Notes: a model not told the origin generated them from the sequence alone. A stretch of DNA of 35,725 bases from Gryganskiella cystojenkinii (GCA_015852425.1 JAAAIG010000210.1:1-35725), one strand, 5' to 3'; positions 19,343-31,284 are shown, counted from the stretch's first letter. Program-made: numbers and translations.

Positions 19343-21794
19343 TTACGGACGATTGATCTTCTCACAGATATGGTTGAGACGCTCCGCGTGTGCAGGGTTG
19401 CCACGATTAAATTGCGTCCTACATTCTCGGCCATACCAACAGTCTGAACGCGCGACCACACGAGGAGGCAATAGGTTGGGATCCAGGTTCTTGCGCCATT
19501 GGTAAAGGGGTCCATTGCTGAAAAAGTCTCGGGCGCACTCCCGGCAAAGCTTGTCCGAGCTCGTTACATTCGCGCCCCTGGTGTTGAGGGTGGCGGCTGC
19601 TGTGGCTGCTGCAGTAGTAGGAGTAGCGTTATTGACGCCATTTGTAGCTGGTGTAGAAATTGCTGCTGCTGGCCCTGCTGCCCCTGCTACTGCACCCGAG
19701 GCGGAGGTTCCTGCGGCAGCTTGAATGTCTGTATTATTACTACCACCACTATTGTCTGTTGAAGTCGAGGCTCCTGGTTGTGGTGCATTTGAGGTTGAGG
19801 CGTCAGGCGTAGCGGCGACTGCTAAGGCGACTGGTGCAGGTGTGGGTACTGTGGCTGCTCCGAGATAGTGAAAGGTCCCGTCGTTCATGCCATCTCTAAC
19901 TGCCTGCCAAACACTTTGAGCCGAGATTCCCTCTGTCAGCATATAACCCTGGATGATCCGATCCTCGGATGGGTTAAAGTATCCTGAGATTGGCATGAAA
20001 GGCGCGGCAATGTTGTCGTCCACGCTCCTTGTCATACATCCACAGCTGGGGACATGACACATTTTGCCTACAGTGAAAAGTCGCCCAGGTAGAACGTCAC
20101 GTCATCGAGACGATGTTAGCCATGATGAGATTCTCCCCTTACCCTCCAACAAATAAGACATGGTTGAATAGAGACTCACATCTGAACTTGTCGGCAATAG
20201 CTTCCCGACCCGGAGCATTCAAATCGACGATAGGAAGATGACTGTTGCAGTTGCGACATTGGCTGTGTCCTGGTTGGATCCGGAGGCGGTTCTGGTACTC
20301 CATATGGTTGGCGTGAGGTCCCAGGGGACGCAATCTGACGGCATCTGGGCAAGTATAACCGAGCACGTTGTTGGGGTCGCAACAGGGACAGATCTGATGT
20401 GCCCCAGCACCGAAAGCGTATCCGAGAAGGTTGTGAACGAAATGGTTTCCACCATTATCATGATCGTCGTCGTTATCCTCGTCTTCATTGTCGTCATCCT
20501 CGTCTCCATCGTCCTCGTGCTCGTCCTCATCGTAGTTGTTCCCTGCCCGGATCACATTGGACGAATCACTTTCAGCACCACCATCCTCCAGGTCGTCTCG
20601 AGCCAGTTGCGGTCTCGTCTTGAGGAACAGCTCGATCAGGTTGTTAAGCTTGAAATCGCGCTTGGTCTTTGTCACGGGCTGGCGACAGGTTGGGCACATT
20701 GGAGAACTGTGATATTGGAACGGAAATTCCACCAGCGGATGCAGAGTCAATACAAATATCCGATAAAGTAACCGAGCATCGAAAAGAAACAACTCTAAAC
20801 TTACTTTCTGAGACACAGCTTGCAGCACTCCCTGCAGAAAGAATGCATGCAAGGTTGCAGGACCAGGGGTTTGTACATGATTTCGTGGCAAATACTGCAC
20901 TCAAACTCTTTTTCGAACGCGCTGTCCTCTTTGGCCTTTTCTGCTGCTGTCTCCTTTTGTGTCTTATCACCACTGTCGTTCTCGTTCAGCTTTGGTCGCT
21001 TGGCTTCCGGCCTGGCGCAACCTGAGGAACTTGAATCTTCAGCTTCCAACTTGTCCGAGACTCTCTTGGCATGAAGTTGTTGCTGCTCCTTGAACTCGGA
21101 TTTTGAGCGCTTGTCCATGAGCATGAAAGCTGGGGCATTGGCTATATAACAAATTTATATTTGGAGATGGTCTGGTTAGTCAACAATGTCTACTTGCAAT
21201 CCATGACTGCCCGTTTTACTCTTGTTTCTGTTTTTGTTTCTTTTCTTCTTCTCTGACATACGTTTGCTGTGAACAGGACCATAGGTAAAAGTGATAATGT
21301 CCCTGTGGTGGATTTTTGTGGGTTCGTCTCTGGCAATCTTTTTTTGGTTGATCCAAACACCATTCGAGGAAACGTCCTTTATCCAGATGACCGCGTCCGC
21401 ATCTATCAACGAACGTGAAGAGATTTCACAGTGGGTTCCAGAAACGATATTCGCTGCAACCACAGCACCCTCGGTGCATTTTGCTATTAATATTTATGGA
21501 GGAGGACCTTGTTTTGTTAGTACCACTGAGCTGTAAAGCGGAAGGGCCACAAAGCCGTTTCGCAAATCAAGCACTATGCCAACTAAGAAAGAAAGGCTTA
21601 CCTGGGTTACGGCCCAGGGTGGTTCTACGACCCTTCAGCTCGATATCTCTGTAAGCAGGGTTGAGAGAGACAAGGTTAACGAGAGGAGCATCATCGTCCT
21701 TTGTTTGCTTGACTTGATTGTCGTCCTCTGGCAGGTCCTCGTGGTCTTCTTCGAGTGTGAGGGTGGCCGAGGGTTCTTGTTCGTGGTCAGTCAT
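19343..21794 (-). CDS. CHFR: CHFR-type checkpoint E3 ubiquitin ligase (FHA-RING-PBZ)
   Basis: Five exons (21794-21602, 21483-21262, 21141-20805, 20706-20180, 20067-19343) encode 667 residues; human CHFR is 664. The FHA domain (about 38-135) keeps G61-R62, S79-G80-T81-H82 and N105-G106. The RING is C220, C223, C236, H238, C241, C244, C255, C258, followed by the CHFR-like NNLIELFLKTRP. An acidic Asp/Glu stretch follows, then a cysteine-rich region (CPCCDPNN, CRNCNSHLP, CKMCHVPSCGC). The C-terminus carries a PBZ poly(ADP-ribose)-binding zinc finger with C636, C642, H653, H659. About 110 residues of Ala/Thr/Ser-rich sequence interrupt the Cys-rich region. CHFR delays entry to mitosis under microtubule stress and binds poly(ADP-ribose). 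Yeast Dma1/Dma2 have only FHA and RING. The PBZ loop between second Cys and first His has ten residues, four more than the usual six. Confidence 0.93.
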
Positions 21795-22561
21795 TTTGCG
21801 TGTGTATGTTTGAGCGAGATGTAACTGTGGGATGTGTGTCAGTGACTGGTTGAAGAGTAGATGTGAGAAGAAGAGATGAGATGAAGCAGAAGGATGAAGA
21901 AGAGAGAATGGGGGGGGGGGTTTTTTTTGCCGCTGGACCTTAATTTTTTTTTGCCACCATTTCGTCAAAAGTGGAGAAGAAAAGAAGAAACGCCCCGTAA
22001 GGACAAGAGCGCCACTGCATTATACTCGGCTGGCTTGCCTTCGTTCAGGACTGTGCCACAGCTGCACTCGTGCAAAAGTAACAATCACCCAACAGTACTG
22101 CGAAACCAGCACAGCTGGAGGAGAAGAAGTTGTCTTGCTGAACCTTTTTTTATTTTCGAGTGAACCAGTCAGCCTGTGCCGCGGCCTAGAGAGAGTCCAG
22201 CATCTGTTCTGAGTGCTTGTCTGTTTGTCGCCTCGGCACGCATTCAGTATCCTGCGGCTGGCATGGTCCCCGACCTCGAGTCAATGTAGTTTTTCAGTAT
22301 CAAATAAGACATAAGCATAACCAAAAAAAAACAGAGAGATATATTTGGTTGAGGTCTTGTAGTTTATTCGCGAAGGATTGGGCTTATTGCGAGTGCCAGT
22401 GATTATTATTTGCGATAAAGTAGTAGGTATGATACAACGTAGAAGTACAAAAGTAGGAAATGAAGCAAGTTTGAATGAAAGACAGCTATTTACAAGTGGG
22501 TCGTAATCGAGCCGGAGCGAGACTGAAGGAAAAAAATACAGAGCAACGGTTCCCCATTTCT
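21795..22561. other. Intergenic: CHFR promoter and transcription factor 3' flank
   Basis: The part next to 21794 should be the CHFR promoter and leader, with GA-rich DNA and G and T homopolymer runs (21911-21928). The part next to 22562 is probably the 3' untranslated region of the C2H2 factor gene. No gene recognised. Confidence 0.45.
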
Positions 22562-23824
22562 TTAAAAGATGGGAAGCAAGGATGAGATTGGAGGGAGTGT
22601 AGTTCGGTTGAACTCCGATCCAAAACCTTGGCCACCATTGCCACCGTTGTTGCTTCCATTGTTGTGGCTCCTGTGATTGCTGTTCATGTTGCTGCTGCTG
22701 TTGGTAGGCAAGGGAAGCGACAAATTTGTCGAGCCATTCAAGATATCGGAGATGCGATGACCACCTTGAACGTGGGAAGGGTTGTTGTTGACGTAACCGG
22801 CACTGTGCTGACGACGGTGGTGCTGGTGAAGGTTGTAGTTGGTCTCCATGAGTGAAGGCATCGACTGTTGGTGCTGTTGCTGTTGCTGGGTCTTGTACTG
22901 GTGAGGATAAGGAGCGGCCGCATACCGAGACGAGCTCACGCTGCCGTACCGAGGAGACGTAGGAGGCGAATAAGGTGGCGTCTGAAGGTTGTTTCCCGAG
23001 GAGGCAGACCAAGGCTGGTGAGTTGATGCCGAAGAGGTAGGAGGGTGGATAGGGGTCATTCTTGCCCAGGAAGGGAAATCCATCATGGATGAGTCACCGT
23101 CCGACTCCGAGTTGGAGGGCGACATGGGAAAAGGGGACATTGAAGAACGAGCCGTACTCGAGGGCGATGGCGATGACGACTTCTTGGCAGCGGAGCTTGA
23201 TCGAGAGGAAGAGGAGGAAGAAGACTTGTCGGCCTTGCGGGTTCTGGTACGGGCAACATGGGTCCTGGCGTGCTCACGCAATGCATCCGATCGAGTGAAG
23301 CCGAGACCACAGCTCTCAACCGGGCAGACAAAGAGTTTCTCAGAAGTATGGGATCGGATGTGACGAGCAAGATGACCGGATCGGGTGAAGGACTTGAAGC
23401 AGTTGGGAACCGGGCAGATATGCTTACGAGCCCATTCGGCTGATTCCTGCGCCTGAACATATTCTTGATAGGTCGCGTAGTGGTGGGGCGAGGTTGAGAT
23501 CAGGTCAGCGTTGCCGTTTTTGCAGGCCGACGTATGAGCCTTCATGTGGCGGGTCAACTCATCCGAGCGCGAGAATCGCTTGTCACAGTTGGGGAAATCG
23601 CAAGGGTGGGGCTTTTCTCCAGTGTGGGTGCGGATATGACGGGTTTGGTGCTCGAGACGGAAGAAGGATTTGTCGCAAAGATGGCACTCGTAGGGACGGG
23701 CGATCTGTTCTGAGGAAGAGTGTTCAGATTCGGCACTGGAGCTGAGAACGGACGAAGCGCGCTCGACTGGCGAGGGATCGTCGTTCATGATCGAAGCAAG
23801 CGAAAATGGGGAGGTTGAAGACAT
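22562..23824 (-). CDS. Four-finger C2H2 transcription factor with CreA/Mig1-like finger pair
   Basis: An intronless frame of 420 residues from ATG 23824. Four C2H2 fingers are visible: C47/C50/H63/H67, C75/C80/H93/H97, C137/C142/H155/H159 and C167/C172/H185/H189. Fingers 1-2 read like fungal CreA/Mig1 ([20 protein letters not shown] and [10 protein letters not shown]), which bind GC-rich SYGGRG sites for carbon catabolite repression. Fingers 3-4 ([32 protein letters not shown]) follow after a 39-residue linker and are not present in CreA. The rest is Ser/Pro- and Gln/Asn-rich disorder with three short hydrophobic motifs: SLASIMND (8-15), RISDILN (357-363) and LPPISSLL at the C-terminus. The frame stays open upstream to 24106, but that part is Pro/Phe/Lys low-complexity and looks like a translated leader; the Met at 23824 starts normal protein-like sequence. 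It is a nuclear regulator; target genes unknown. Confidence 0.85.
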   Translation of the reverse strand: MSSTSPFSLASIMNDDPSPVERASSVLSSSAESEHSSSEQIARPYECHLCDKSFFRLEHQTRHIRTHTGEKPHPCDFPNCDKRFSRSDELTRHMKAHTSACKNGNADLISTSPHHYATYQEYVQAQESAEWARKHICPVPNCFKSFTRSGHLARHIRSHTSEKLFVCPVESCGLGFTRSDALREHARTHVARTRTRKADKSSSSSSSRSSSAAKKSSSPSPSSTARSSMSPFPMSPSNSESDGDSSMMDFPSWARMTPIHPPTSSASTHQPWSASSGNNLQTPPYSPPTSPRYGSVSSSRYAAAPYPHQYKTQQQQQHQQSMPSLMETNYNLHQHHRRQHSAGYVNNNPSHVQGGHRISDILNGSTNLSLPLPTNSSSNMNSNHRSHNNGSNNGGNGGQGFGSEFNRTTLPPISSLLPIF

Positions 23825-26800
23825 TGTGTGTATGCTGTTGTTGTTAGTGCTGATGTCCTGAGGAAAAATAGTAAAGGTGGAGGGGCGATCAAAAGAAAGA
23901 GAAGAGCGGAAACTGCTTTTTTTAAGGAAGAAGTGTGAATCGACTTCTTTTGTCTTTTGTGGAGATAAGGAAGAAGGGGGTTTTGTTTTGTTGTTGGCAA
24001 AAGGGAAAGGAAAAAAGGGGGACGGATGTTGTGGAGAGGGGAAAAAGATTAAATGATAGGGAACAACACGAGGAAAAGAGGGAGATAATGGGAAGACAAA
24101 AGTCAAGAGAATGAGAAAAGTATTACGATGAAGAAGGAAAGGAGGAGTGAAGCGAAGAAGAGGGTTTCCCTTTTATATGATGAGGAAAAAAAGCAATCGA
24201 GGCATATGCGCATGTTACTATCGATTGAATTGAAAGATCGATAAAGAATAACAGGGTCTCTCAGTGAAAGAAATAATCGAAAAAATATTTTTGAGTGGAG
24301 AACGAGGCCGTGGTTTTGAATTTGAATTAGTTTATTTTTGCAATAGAATTGTTGTTTGTTATTATAAACAGGCAAGAGGGAGAAACGGAGAGGCCGTTCA
24401 CAGGCGCGGATTGTGTGGAAGGGAGACGATGGTGTGATTGCAGGGACTTCAATTGCTATCTTTTTCAAAGCGACTCCGATTCCCGCTATCAATTTCAGTA
24501 AGGCAACTCCCTGCTGGAAAATAAAAAAAAGATAAACACCTGCCCTGCCTAAAGGAACTTCATGACTCCTTTTGCCTACAACAATACTGCTTGCGACTCT
24601 CCACTTCCCACTTCTCTTTCCCTCCCCAACCTTTTTCGCATAAAAGTTAGTGTGTGTTTGACTGTTCGGTGTGGTCAACGATGTCGGCACAAAGAGTAAG
24701 ACTTACGCAAGAGAAAAGCAGATCATCATGTTTTTGTTGTCGTTGTCATTGCAAGTGAACAAGAAGAGTACCAGGCGGGTTGTGTGTCCCTCCACGTTCC
24801 AGCGCCGTAAAGTATGTGAAAGAACAAAATAAAAGTGGGAACAAGAGAATCGTGTTTCCTTTTCGAGAACAAAAAAAAACTTCTTTTGGACCCATATGTC
24901 AATGCTATCAAAGAGTTAGGGTCCAAAGACGGACGGACAGCTATGCAATCAAACGCAGGATTGAATACTTTCATCTTTCGATGGGAACACAAACACCTGG
25001 TTCAACCGCACGTCTTATTTTTTTTTGTTTTCACATGCCAACCCCTCAAAAAAAAAAAAAGGAATATGTGGAGGAGGAAATATTTTGCTGGGAATCAAAA
25101 ACAAACTTTGTTCATGACGGGGACAGGGAGGACTGGAGGAGAACGAAGGAAAGGAACGGATGCATACTGTACATACAGACGGGATTGGACCTTGACTGGA
25201 CCTGGTACAGCCATAAATCCACAATCACTTCTCATCTTGAAAGGAACCAAAGACCAACAAATATCTCTGTCGTTGAGGTCGTTATCAATATCATCGGGCG
25301 ATGAAGACAAAAAACAGCAAACAAACGGAACTCGATCCAACCCACACTCCCGCACTTCACTCCTTGACCAACCGCGAGTATTTCTTTTTCCGTCCAGTCC
25401 ACGTCTTCAGTGCGGATCGCTTCGGTCATAAGTAAATAGATTAAAAATCGCAGCCGTGCCGGAATTCGTACTTCCTTTCTCTTCCTCATTCACCTCACCA
25501 TTTTGGGTCTCTCGTTCGAGAAAGCCGGCAACCTTCCTGGTGCCATCTTTTGCTGTGTCCATGCATCCTTGGTCTCCTATTTTGTTTGTCAGTTCATCAG
25601 ATACGTTTTGGTCGATGTTGGAAATGTTTCGCGAACTAGCAACAAAAAAAAACAGACCAACAAACAACAAAAGTGACAGATCGGCCCTGTGCTACCAACG
25701 ACCTCGTCTTTGTTTGGGTTGCTCTGCACCTTTTTTTTTATTCTTGTTTGTTGGACTCTGAGCGAGCCGTTACGTTTTTCGCTCAATTGTTTCTTGGTTG
25801 CTGCCACGCATCTTTTTCGCTCAACTCTTTTACCCCAAACCCATCGGGTCATTTTCTTGGATAATAAAATGGCCCCCTTCTTCACAACCTTGCGCGCCAA
25901 GATTCTCCAAAGCCAAGAATATGTATCAGAGGGTATGACGATATCGAAATTTAGTAGATCCAGCGTTTCATTTCCTTGGCAAATTGGCTTGATTGAAGCA
26001 TTAAAGAATAGTTCGTGGTCACTGAACCGCGCGCACCTTTGTTTTTCAACGACCACTTTCCCTTGCAAGTCGCGGAGCTATTAGAGAAATATGCTGAAAG
26101 TAGTAACGAAGGATCGGCTTTCCAGAACTGCCAGTAGGCCGATCCGATACGTGATTTACGTGTATTATGGCATACAAGAACAACATAGGCACAAACCCGC
26201 TTCGGCCTTGAAAGAAGATAAAAAAATCGGCAAGGAATTGTTCCGCTCGTCCTATCTGACATGTCTCAGGCACAGACAGAAATATAAGAATTGAAATCAC
26301 AGTCAATCTCCGGGCTCCGCCCAAACGAATGTTTCGCTGTCTGATTTTCTATTTGGAGGGAGATACGTTTGCTCAGCTACAAAACATTATTTCTTTTCTG
26401 CTCTCCACAATCAAAGAAGAAATAGAGTGCGTCCAACTCTTTTTCTCATTTTCTCATGACAAATAATATCGATGACCTGACTGACCGTGGCCGTGGCCGT
26501 GGCGATTGTCCTGTCGGAGCAAGGACGTTTTTGGAGAAGAGTCGAGAGCTTGTTTCCTTTCTGAACTGAACATCTGAAACGTGCATTTTTTTTTACGTTT
26601 TTTTATTTTATTTTTTTGCCAACGGACTTGATCTCAACCCACGGCCATCGACGGGGTTTTACTGAATCGTGAAATCAAAACAAAAACTTCTTCTCCCACA
26701 AGGCACCCTCGTTATCTCCACTCCGGTCGAGATCCTGCTCGGCAGCCGGTATCATCCAAACGACCGAGAAGAGAAAAAAAGGAGTATATTGTCTTATATC

Positions 26801-27105
26801 TCATACCCCCTCCGCCCATATCCATTTGCGCCTTTTTTTTTGTTTGAGACCGCTTACCTGTTGTTCAGCTATACAGTAGTAATTGGACTCAAGCCCTCAA
26901 AACTTAACATTTCGCGCTAGAAGCAATGATAGTCCATACTCGATCACCTAATCGGCCTTCCATTATTCAGGGATTCGAGCCACATTAGTGTTCTCTCTCA
27001 CCAAAGTAAAAAATAAATAAAAAAAGAGCACTTGGGTGCACAGAGTCACAGAGTGCTCCTTTAGGGCATCCACTTGGGATGGGTTCCTCTGTAGGCCACC
27101 CCTTT

Positions 27106-27168
27106 CGGCTACAATCGGGTTGCAGTTTACAAGGGTCATCTTTGTACAACCCGACCCTAACCGAGCCG
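27106..27168. repeat. Nested imperfect inverted repeat (hairpin)
   Basis: Three arm pairs are nested in order: CGGCT (27106-27110) with AGCCG (27164-27168), CGGGTTG (27116-27122) with CAACCCG (27147-27153), and TACAA (27128-27132) with TTGTA (27142-27146). The right inner arms are adjacent, the left ones have a 5-base bulge, and the central loop is 9 bases. It lies in gene-poor DNA and could be a remnant of a small inverted-repeat element or a structured transcript. Confidence 0.6.
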
Positions 27169-29030
27169 CAGGAAGTGAAAAAAAAATGCCTGCGGGGTGG
27201 TTTTTGTTTTGTGTTCTAAACAATGTCTATTTTGTCATTTGTTGACGCGATCTAGCCATGGTCTGATCACCCTTCCTCTCCATCCGTCTCTTCGCCCAAG
27301 TAGGTCTATTCATTCACACACATGTTCCCCTTCAGTGTCCGGCGACTTCACCGTAAAGCTTTCAATCAAAATAAAGACTCATTGACATGCTCCAATCTCC
27401 CACGTCTGTTTTTTTTTTGTCTGCTTAAAGATGAGCACGTCCACGATCCACTGCCGTCGTCATTGCGATTCAAATACCCATTTCATTCTTTATCCATATC
27501 GTACATGCGCACGGCTTGGCAAAACAAAGACAAATCTTCCACGTTGAAACCCTGTCATAACCAAAAAAAAAAAAAAAAAAAACATAGGCGCGTCATAAAT
27601 CCATCACCTCCACTAAATAATAAGCCTTTGGCTCTTCACACCAAAAAAAAACGACTCATCTCTGTCCTCAGAAGAGGAGTGTATCTTTGCACGCTTAATT
27701 GCTGGTATTTTTGGTATTCCTGGCTGCAAAAAAAAACAATAAAGTAGCGTCTGATCTATTCTTGCACCCTGCGCTGATGGCAGTGTTTGTTTTGTAGGGT
27801 CCAGGAGTATTGACGATAATTGTTTGCCAAATAAAGATACCGTGGAAACCTCCTTGCATATTATTTGCATGTGAAAAAACAACATGCACGAAAGGACGGA
27901 AAGAGAGCATAAGAAAATAAAGGGGAAAAGAGCAAGATTGTGGAGAAGGCATGCGAAAACTCTTTAAACTGAAAAAACGTGGCGTGATTCCTATTCAGAG
28001 GGTTTATCTTTTCCAATACTGTACCTCTGCCTCAGAATTTTCACATGCTGGCGCAAGGGCCAGGTCTTCCCCTACCATTGCTCTGCTGTCCCCCTTTTTT
28101 TCTTTTTTGTTTTGTTTATCGCAGTCAGTCCGGTAAGACTGATGCATTTTTAGTCTTTATCCTTGTCTTTTCACGCTGTTATGTAACCGGCAACGTGGGA
28201 CTCATTGGAGGCCGTACGACGTGACAATTTTATCCTTTTTGCCAAAGAACCCTGACCCTTGTTCATTCCTGTGTTCATTTATGACGGCGATCTCGGGACA
28301 AATCAGGCGATTGCATTTACTACTAGCGGTCGCAATAGAGGAAATGGACTAGCGCCTGACACCAAGAGTGGAGTCCTCATCATCATGAGCAAGTAGCTCC
28401 AGACGGATACCGTTGAGCTTGAAACGAATGACACGACCACCTTGGTGAATTCTCACTCTGTCCATCGATCACTCCGCGCCAGATCGCATCTTTTTTTTTG
28501 AAAGACAGTTGCCTCCGGTGTAAAATCTCCTTGGTCCCCCTGTACCTCGAAGGCTCAGGCGCGGCAAAAGGGAAATACGACAAAAAAATAATAGACACGA
28601 GCCCTTCTTTCTATTCACTTTACTGATCCTTAATTTTATTTCGAGTGAAATAACTAAGCACAGCCATGTGGGCTACGCCTTCAATAAACCTCTATTTCCT
28701 TCGCAAATGCCTCCGATCCGTTCCCCCCTGCTGATCCCTCGTTCCTCCGGCGATGAATTTCTCACAGTTGTTTACATCTCTTTGTGGGTGCTATCCGAAC
28801 CGACTTCGAAATTGGTGGCAATGGATTTAGTGGTTCACAACACTCTCGATGGCGGATAAGATCCTATGATATGACCATGTTTCCTTCTCCAGTGTCAAAA
28901 CGTCTTGTTGTTCTCCTTCCTCCCTGGGACATTGAAAAGGCCTCTGGATCTCAGACATTTTATCGAGACTCTCCTTTGTTCAGCTACTTTTTTCTTTGTT
29001 CGCTTAAGCATGACAATTCTCAGCTCTCTA

Positions 29031-29059
29031 TCTCTCACTCACTCTCTCTCTCTCTCTAT
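29031..29059. repeat. CT-rich microsatellite
   Basis: A near-pure CT dinucleotide run in gene-poor DNA. A second CT/CTAT run is at 29380-29416. Confidence 0.85.
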
Positions 29060-29379
29060 CATGTATCGTTCACGACTTGTGCACAAGGCTATTTGGTGAC
29101 TCGGTTATTCCGCGCAGAATGTGAGGACGAAGGCTTTTAGAGGGATGAGCTTCTTCGTCTACCCCATCCAAAAAAAAAAAAAAAAAATATGATGTTCCTT
29201 TGCGTGGATTGTACATGGTTCGAGCGGTATATAAAGCAAAGAAGCGGCTGTTTCGTAGTTTTTTTTTTTTTATAAAAAAATAAATAATGGACTGAGGGGC
29301 AGGTTAAAGGGCGATGACAGAACAATCACCTCCTCCAATCACTTGTTGAAGGACCTAATCTCGCTCTCAGGTACGCTCG

Positions 29380-29416
29380 CTCTCTCTATCTATCTATCTC
29401 TCTCTTTCTCTCTCTG
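29380..29416. repeat. CT/CTAT-rich microsatellite
   Basis: Mixed CT and CTAT repeats directly after a possible GT splice-donor-like sequence (CAGGTACG). No gene context was found to support splicing here. Confidence 0.85.
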
Positions 29417-30416
29417 CCTCTTTGTTCCGCTATTGTGATATCGTCAGCATTTATCCTGGCCTCTTACCGCACGAAAAAGAAGAGATGCGGAGTTGAGTTC
29501 ATTGGCGTCATTATTCAATACTTATCAGCTTCAAAAACAAAAAAGAAGAACCAACCCCACCCATGAGGCAGACGAGTAAGGGTCGTACTTTTGTTCCTTC
29601 CTCTGTTGAGCATTTCAGAAAATAGAGGTCTAATGGCGCAAGTCAAGAATCGATAACCGATATGCCGCATATTGAGTATCCGCGGAAAAAAACTAGGCAT
29701 GTACTGCACACAGTACGTGTGAGTCGCCTCGGGATAGAGATGAAAGGGTCAAGGGACCGTTGAATTTGCTTCGCCTCTTCTTCCACCTAGAGTACAGTAC
29801 TGCATGGCGTCTTTTTATCGTACGCTTTGCAAAACAAACACCTCAAAGGAATTAAAACACTGAAGCGGGCTTTGATCTCAAAGTCATGCAATTCAGTCCG
29901 CAAACGGACAAGGCTCCTGTTTTGCTGAAGAACCACTTATGAGCAGTTCTTGAGGGTTTGTTCTATGGTCTATGCGGCTATTGGCTGCCGTGGAATGCAA
30001 ATGAAAAAAAATCTCGCGCACTCATGTGAATAACGTTCGCTCTTGTGCCGTACCTTTGCAGAGAAAATCAAGCATGTCGAGTCTCCATCTCATTTTAAAC
30101 AGAGGTACAATTGCTGTGCTGAATCTCTTGTTGTTCCCGCATACGTGCCTGTCTCACCAGCATATGCATTTCGATCATGGCCAAAGCACCGTCATCCGGA
30201 GGATCGAGGGATCCGCCAGTCCGGGATCCCGAAGTTTGCTTTTCTTACCTTCTCCACTGCTAAAAGACGTCGTTTTGTTAACTAGGGAGCCTCTATATAT
30301 CCTGTCCTATCCCCCTTTTTCTCTCGTAGCTTACGAATGACTCATAAATTATAAATTGTGATCATTCCTTTTAAACAGATTTTCGTCAGTTTTCTTTGAA
30401 CAATTGTCTATATTCA

Positions 30417-31284
30417 TTAGAAACTGGGACGATCATGCGCCTTTCTCAATGCCTCGCACCAACGGACGTGTCGCCACTCGGCTGTGTTCAAATGTTCGAC
30501 TTGACGATGTCGATCCCCACTCCAGCCTTTCATCGCGGCCTGCAAGATCTGCAAGGAATCCCCATGGCTGACCAGAATCACCCAGTCCGTCTTGTTAGTC
30601 CACTCCTCTGGATCTTCCGAGAAAGGATCAGTGTCATCATCCCGTTCGCGTTCGAATTCACGAACCACGGATGTCATTCTCTCTGTAACTCGGGCCACGG
30701 ATTCAACGTTATGTTCACTCTGAAACTGTGATTTAGCGTCCTCCTCCCAGACGATCCGATAGAGTCGATCTGAGTCTGTCTGTAGCTCATAGTGACCAAA
30801 AAATCGCTCCCTCAGCTGCGGATTCTCAACAACTTTTGAACGCACGGAAACCGATCCACTCGCCTTCTTCTGAAGTTCTTCGTGAATTATCTGAGCTGTT
30901 TGGCAGGCCCTGATAAAAGGCGACGCCACGATCCGGACGGTTGAGGCTTTGCCAGGTAGGGTTGAGTCACTGATATGCTTCCATAACGACGTGACAGACT
31001 ACGATATTTTGGAAAGAAAAAAACGATTGCCACTTGTAAGTGGTGAAAATCATCGTTGAGAAGAGATCCATGCAAAGAGTAATCCTGTATCTGGTAGTCC
31101 TTGTTACCTCCACGACCTCCTGTCGACCTTTATCGGACAGCCCGAACCCTGTGCCCAAGGGTCCACCAGTGGTTCGAGTTCCGTGCTCAAGGGAGGAGAC
31201 TATTCTGTTTTCCTGATTGGCGAGGGAGTGTCCATGTCGGAAAAGAACGAATTCCAAATTTGTGGGGCGCATGATCGATGACAT
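30417..31284 (-). CDS. Histidine phosphatase (phosphoglycerate mutase-like) superfamily protein
   Basis: Two exons (31284-31108 and 30998-30417; 109-bp GT-AG intron) encode 252 residues. The catalytic R16-H17-G18 motif lies in FVLFRHGHSLANQ. The branch-1 hallmarks follow: R89 in ASPFIRACQTAQ, the acid E123 in QLRERFFGHYE, and the second catalytic H204 in ILVSHGDSLQIL. Such enzymes form a phosphohistidine at the first His and act as small-molecule or protein phosphatases, or mutases. The sequence does not show the substrate, and it is not a glycolytic mutase by obvious motif. Two in-frame upstream or alternative starts exist (31350 and 31272); 31284 is chosen because it gives a short normal N-terminus, while the 31350 start adds a Phe-rich leader that could be a targeting peptide. 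It lies 158 bp downstream of nothing in common with its neighbours, which share only orientation. Confidence 0.85.

Larger units (their letters stand above)
23825..30416. other. Long gene-poor region, about 6.6 kb
   Basis: No protein gene, tRNA or rRNA was recognised. The first 300-900 bp are probably the long 5' leader and promoter of the C2H2 factor. The rest is A/T-rich with many homopolymers (A19 at 27563-27581, A17 at 29170-29186), CT-rich microsatellites at 29031-29059 and 29380-29416, a CGTGGC triplet repeat near 26486-26505, and an imperfect nested palindrome at 27106-27168. Open frames are short, overlap each other on both strands and lack domain motifs. Decayed transposon sequence or a non-coding RNA gene cannot be excluded. 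Confidence 0.55.

Noticed and set aside
20238..20771. A 177-residue plus-strand open frame with runs of Val and Ile, like a membrane protein
   Set aside because: It is antisense to the acidic Asp/Glu stretch and RING of CHFR; GAC/GAT codons read as Val/Ile on the opposite strand.
23825..24106. N-terminal extension of the C2H2 factor by 94 residues
   Set aside because: The extension is Pro/Phe/Ser/Lys low-complexity of the kind produced by translating a pyrimidine-rich leader. The Met at 23824 begins normal sequence.
24103..24690. A 195-residue minus-strand open frame upstream of the C2H2 factor
   Set aside because: No motif, Phe/Leu/Lys-rich, and lies where the promoter and leader are expected. 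An upstream exon cannot be excluded but nothing supports it.
26930..27000. A TTCGAGCC string resembling a tRNA T-arm
   Set aside because: No matching acceptor stem, D-arm or anticodon arm could be found around it.
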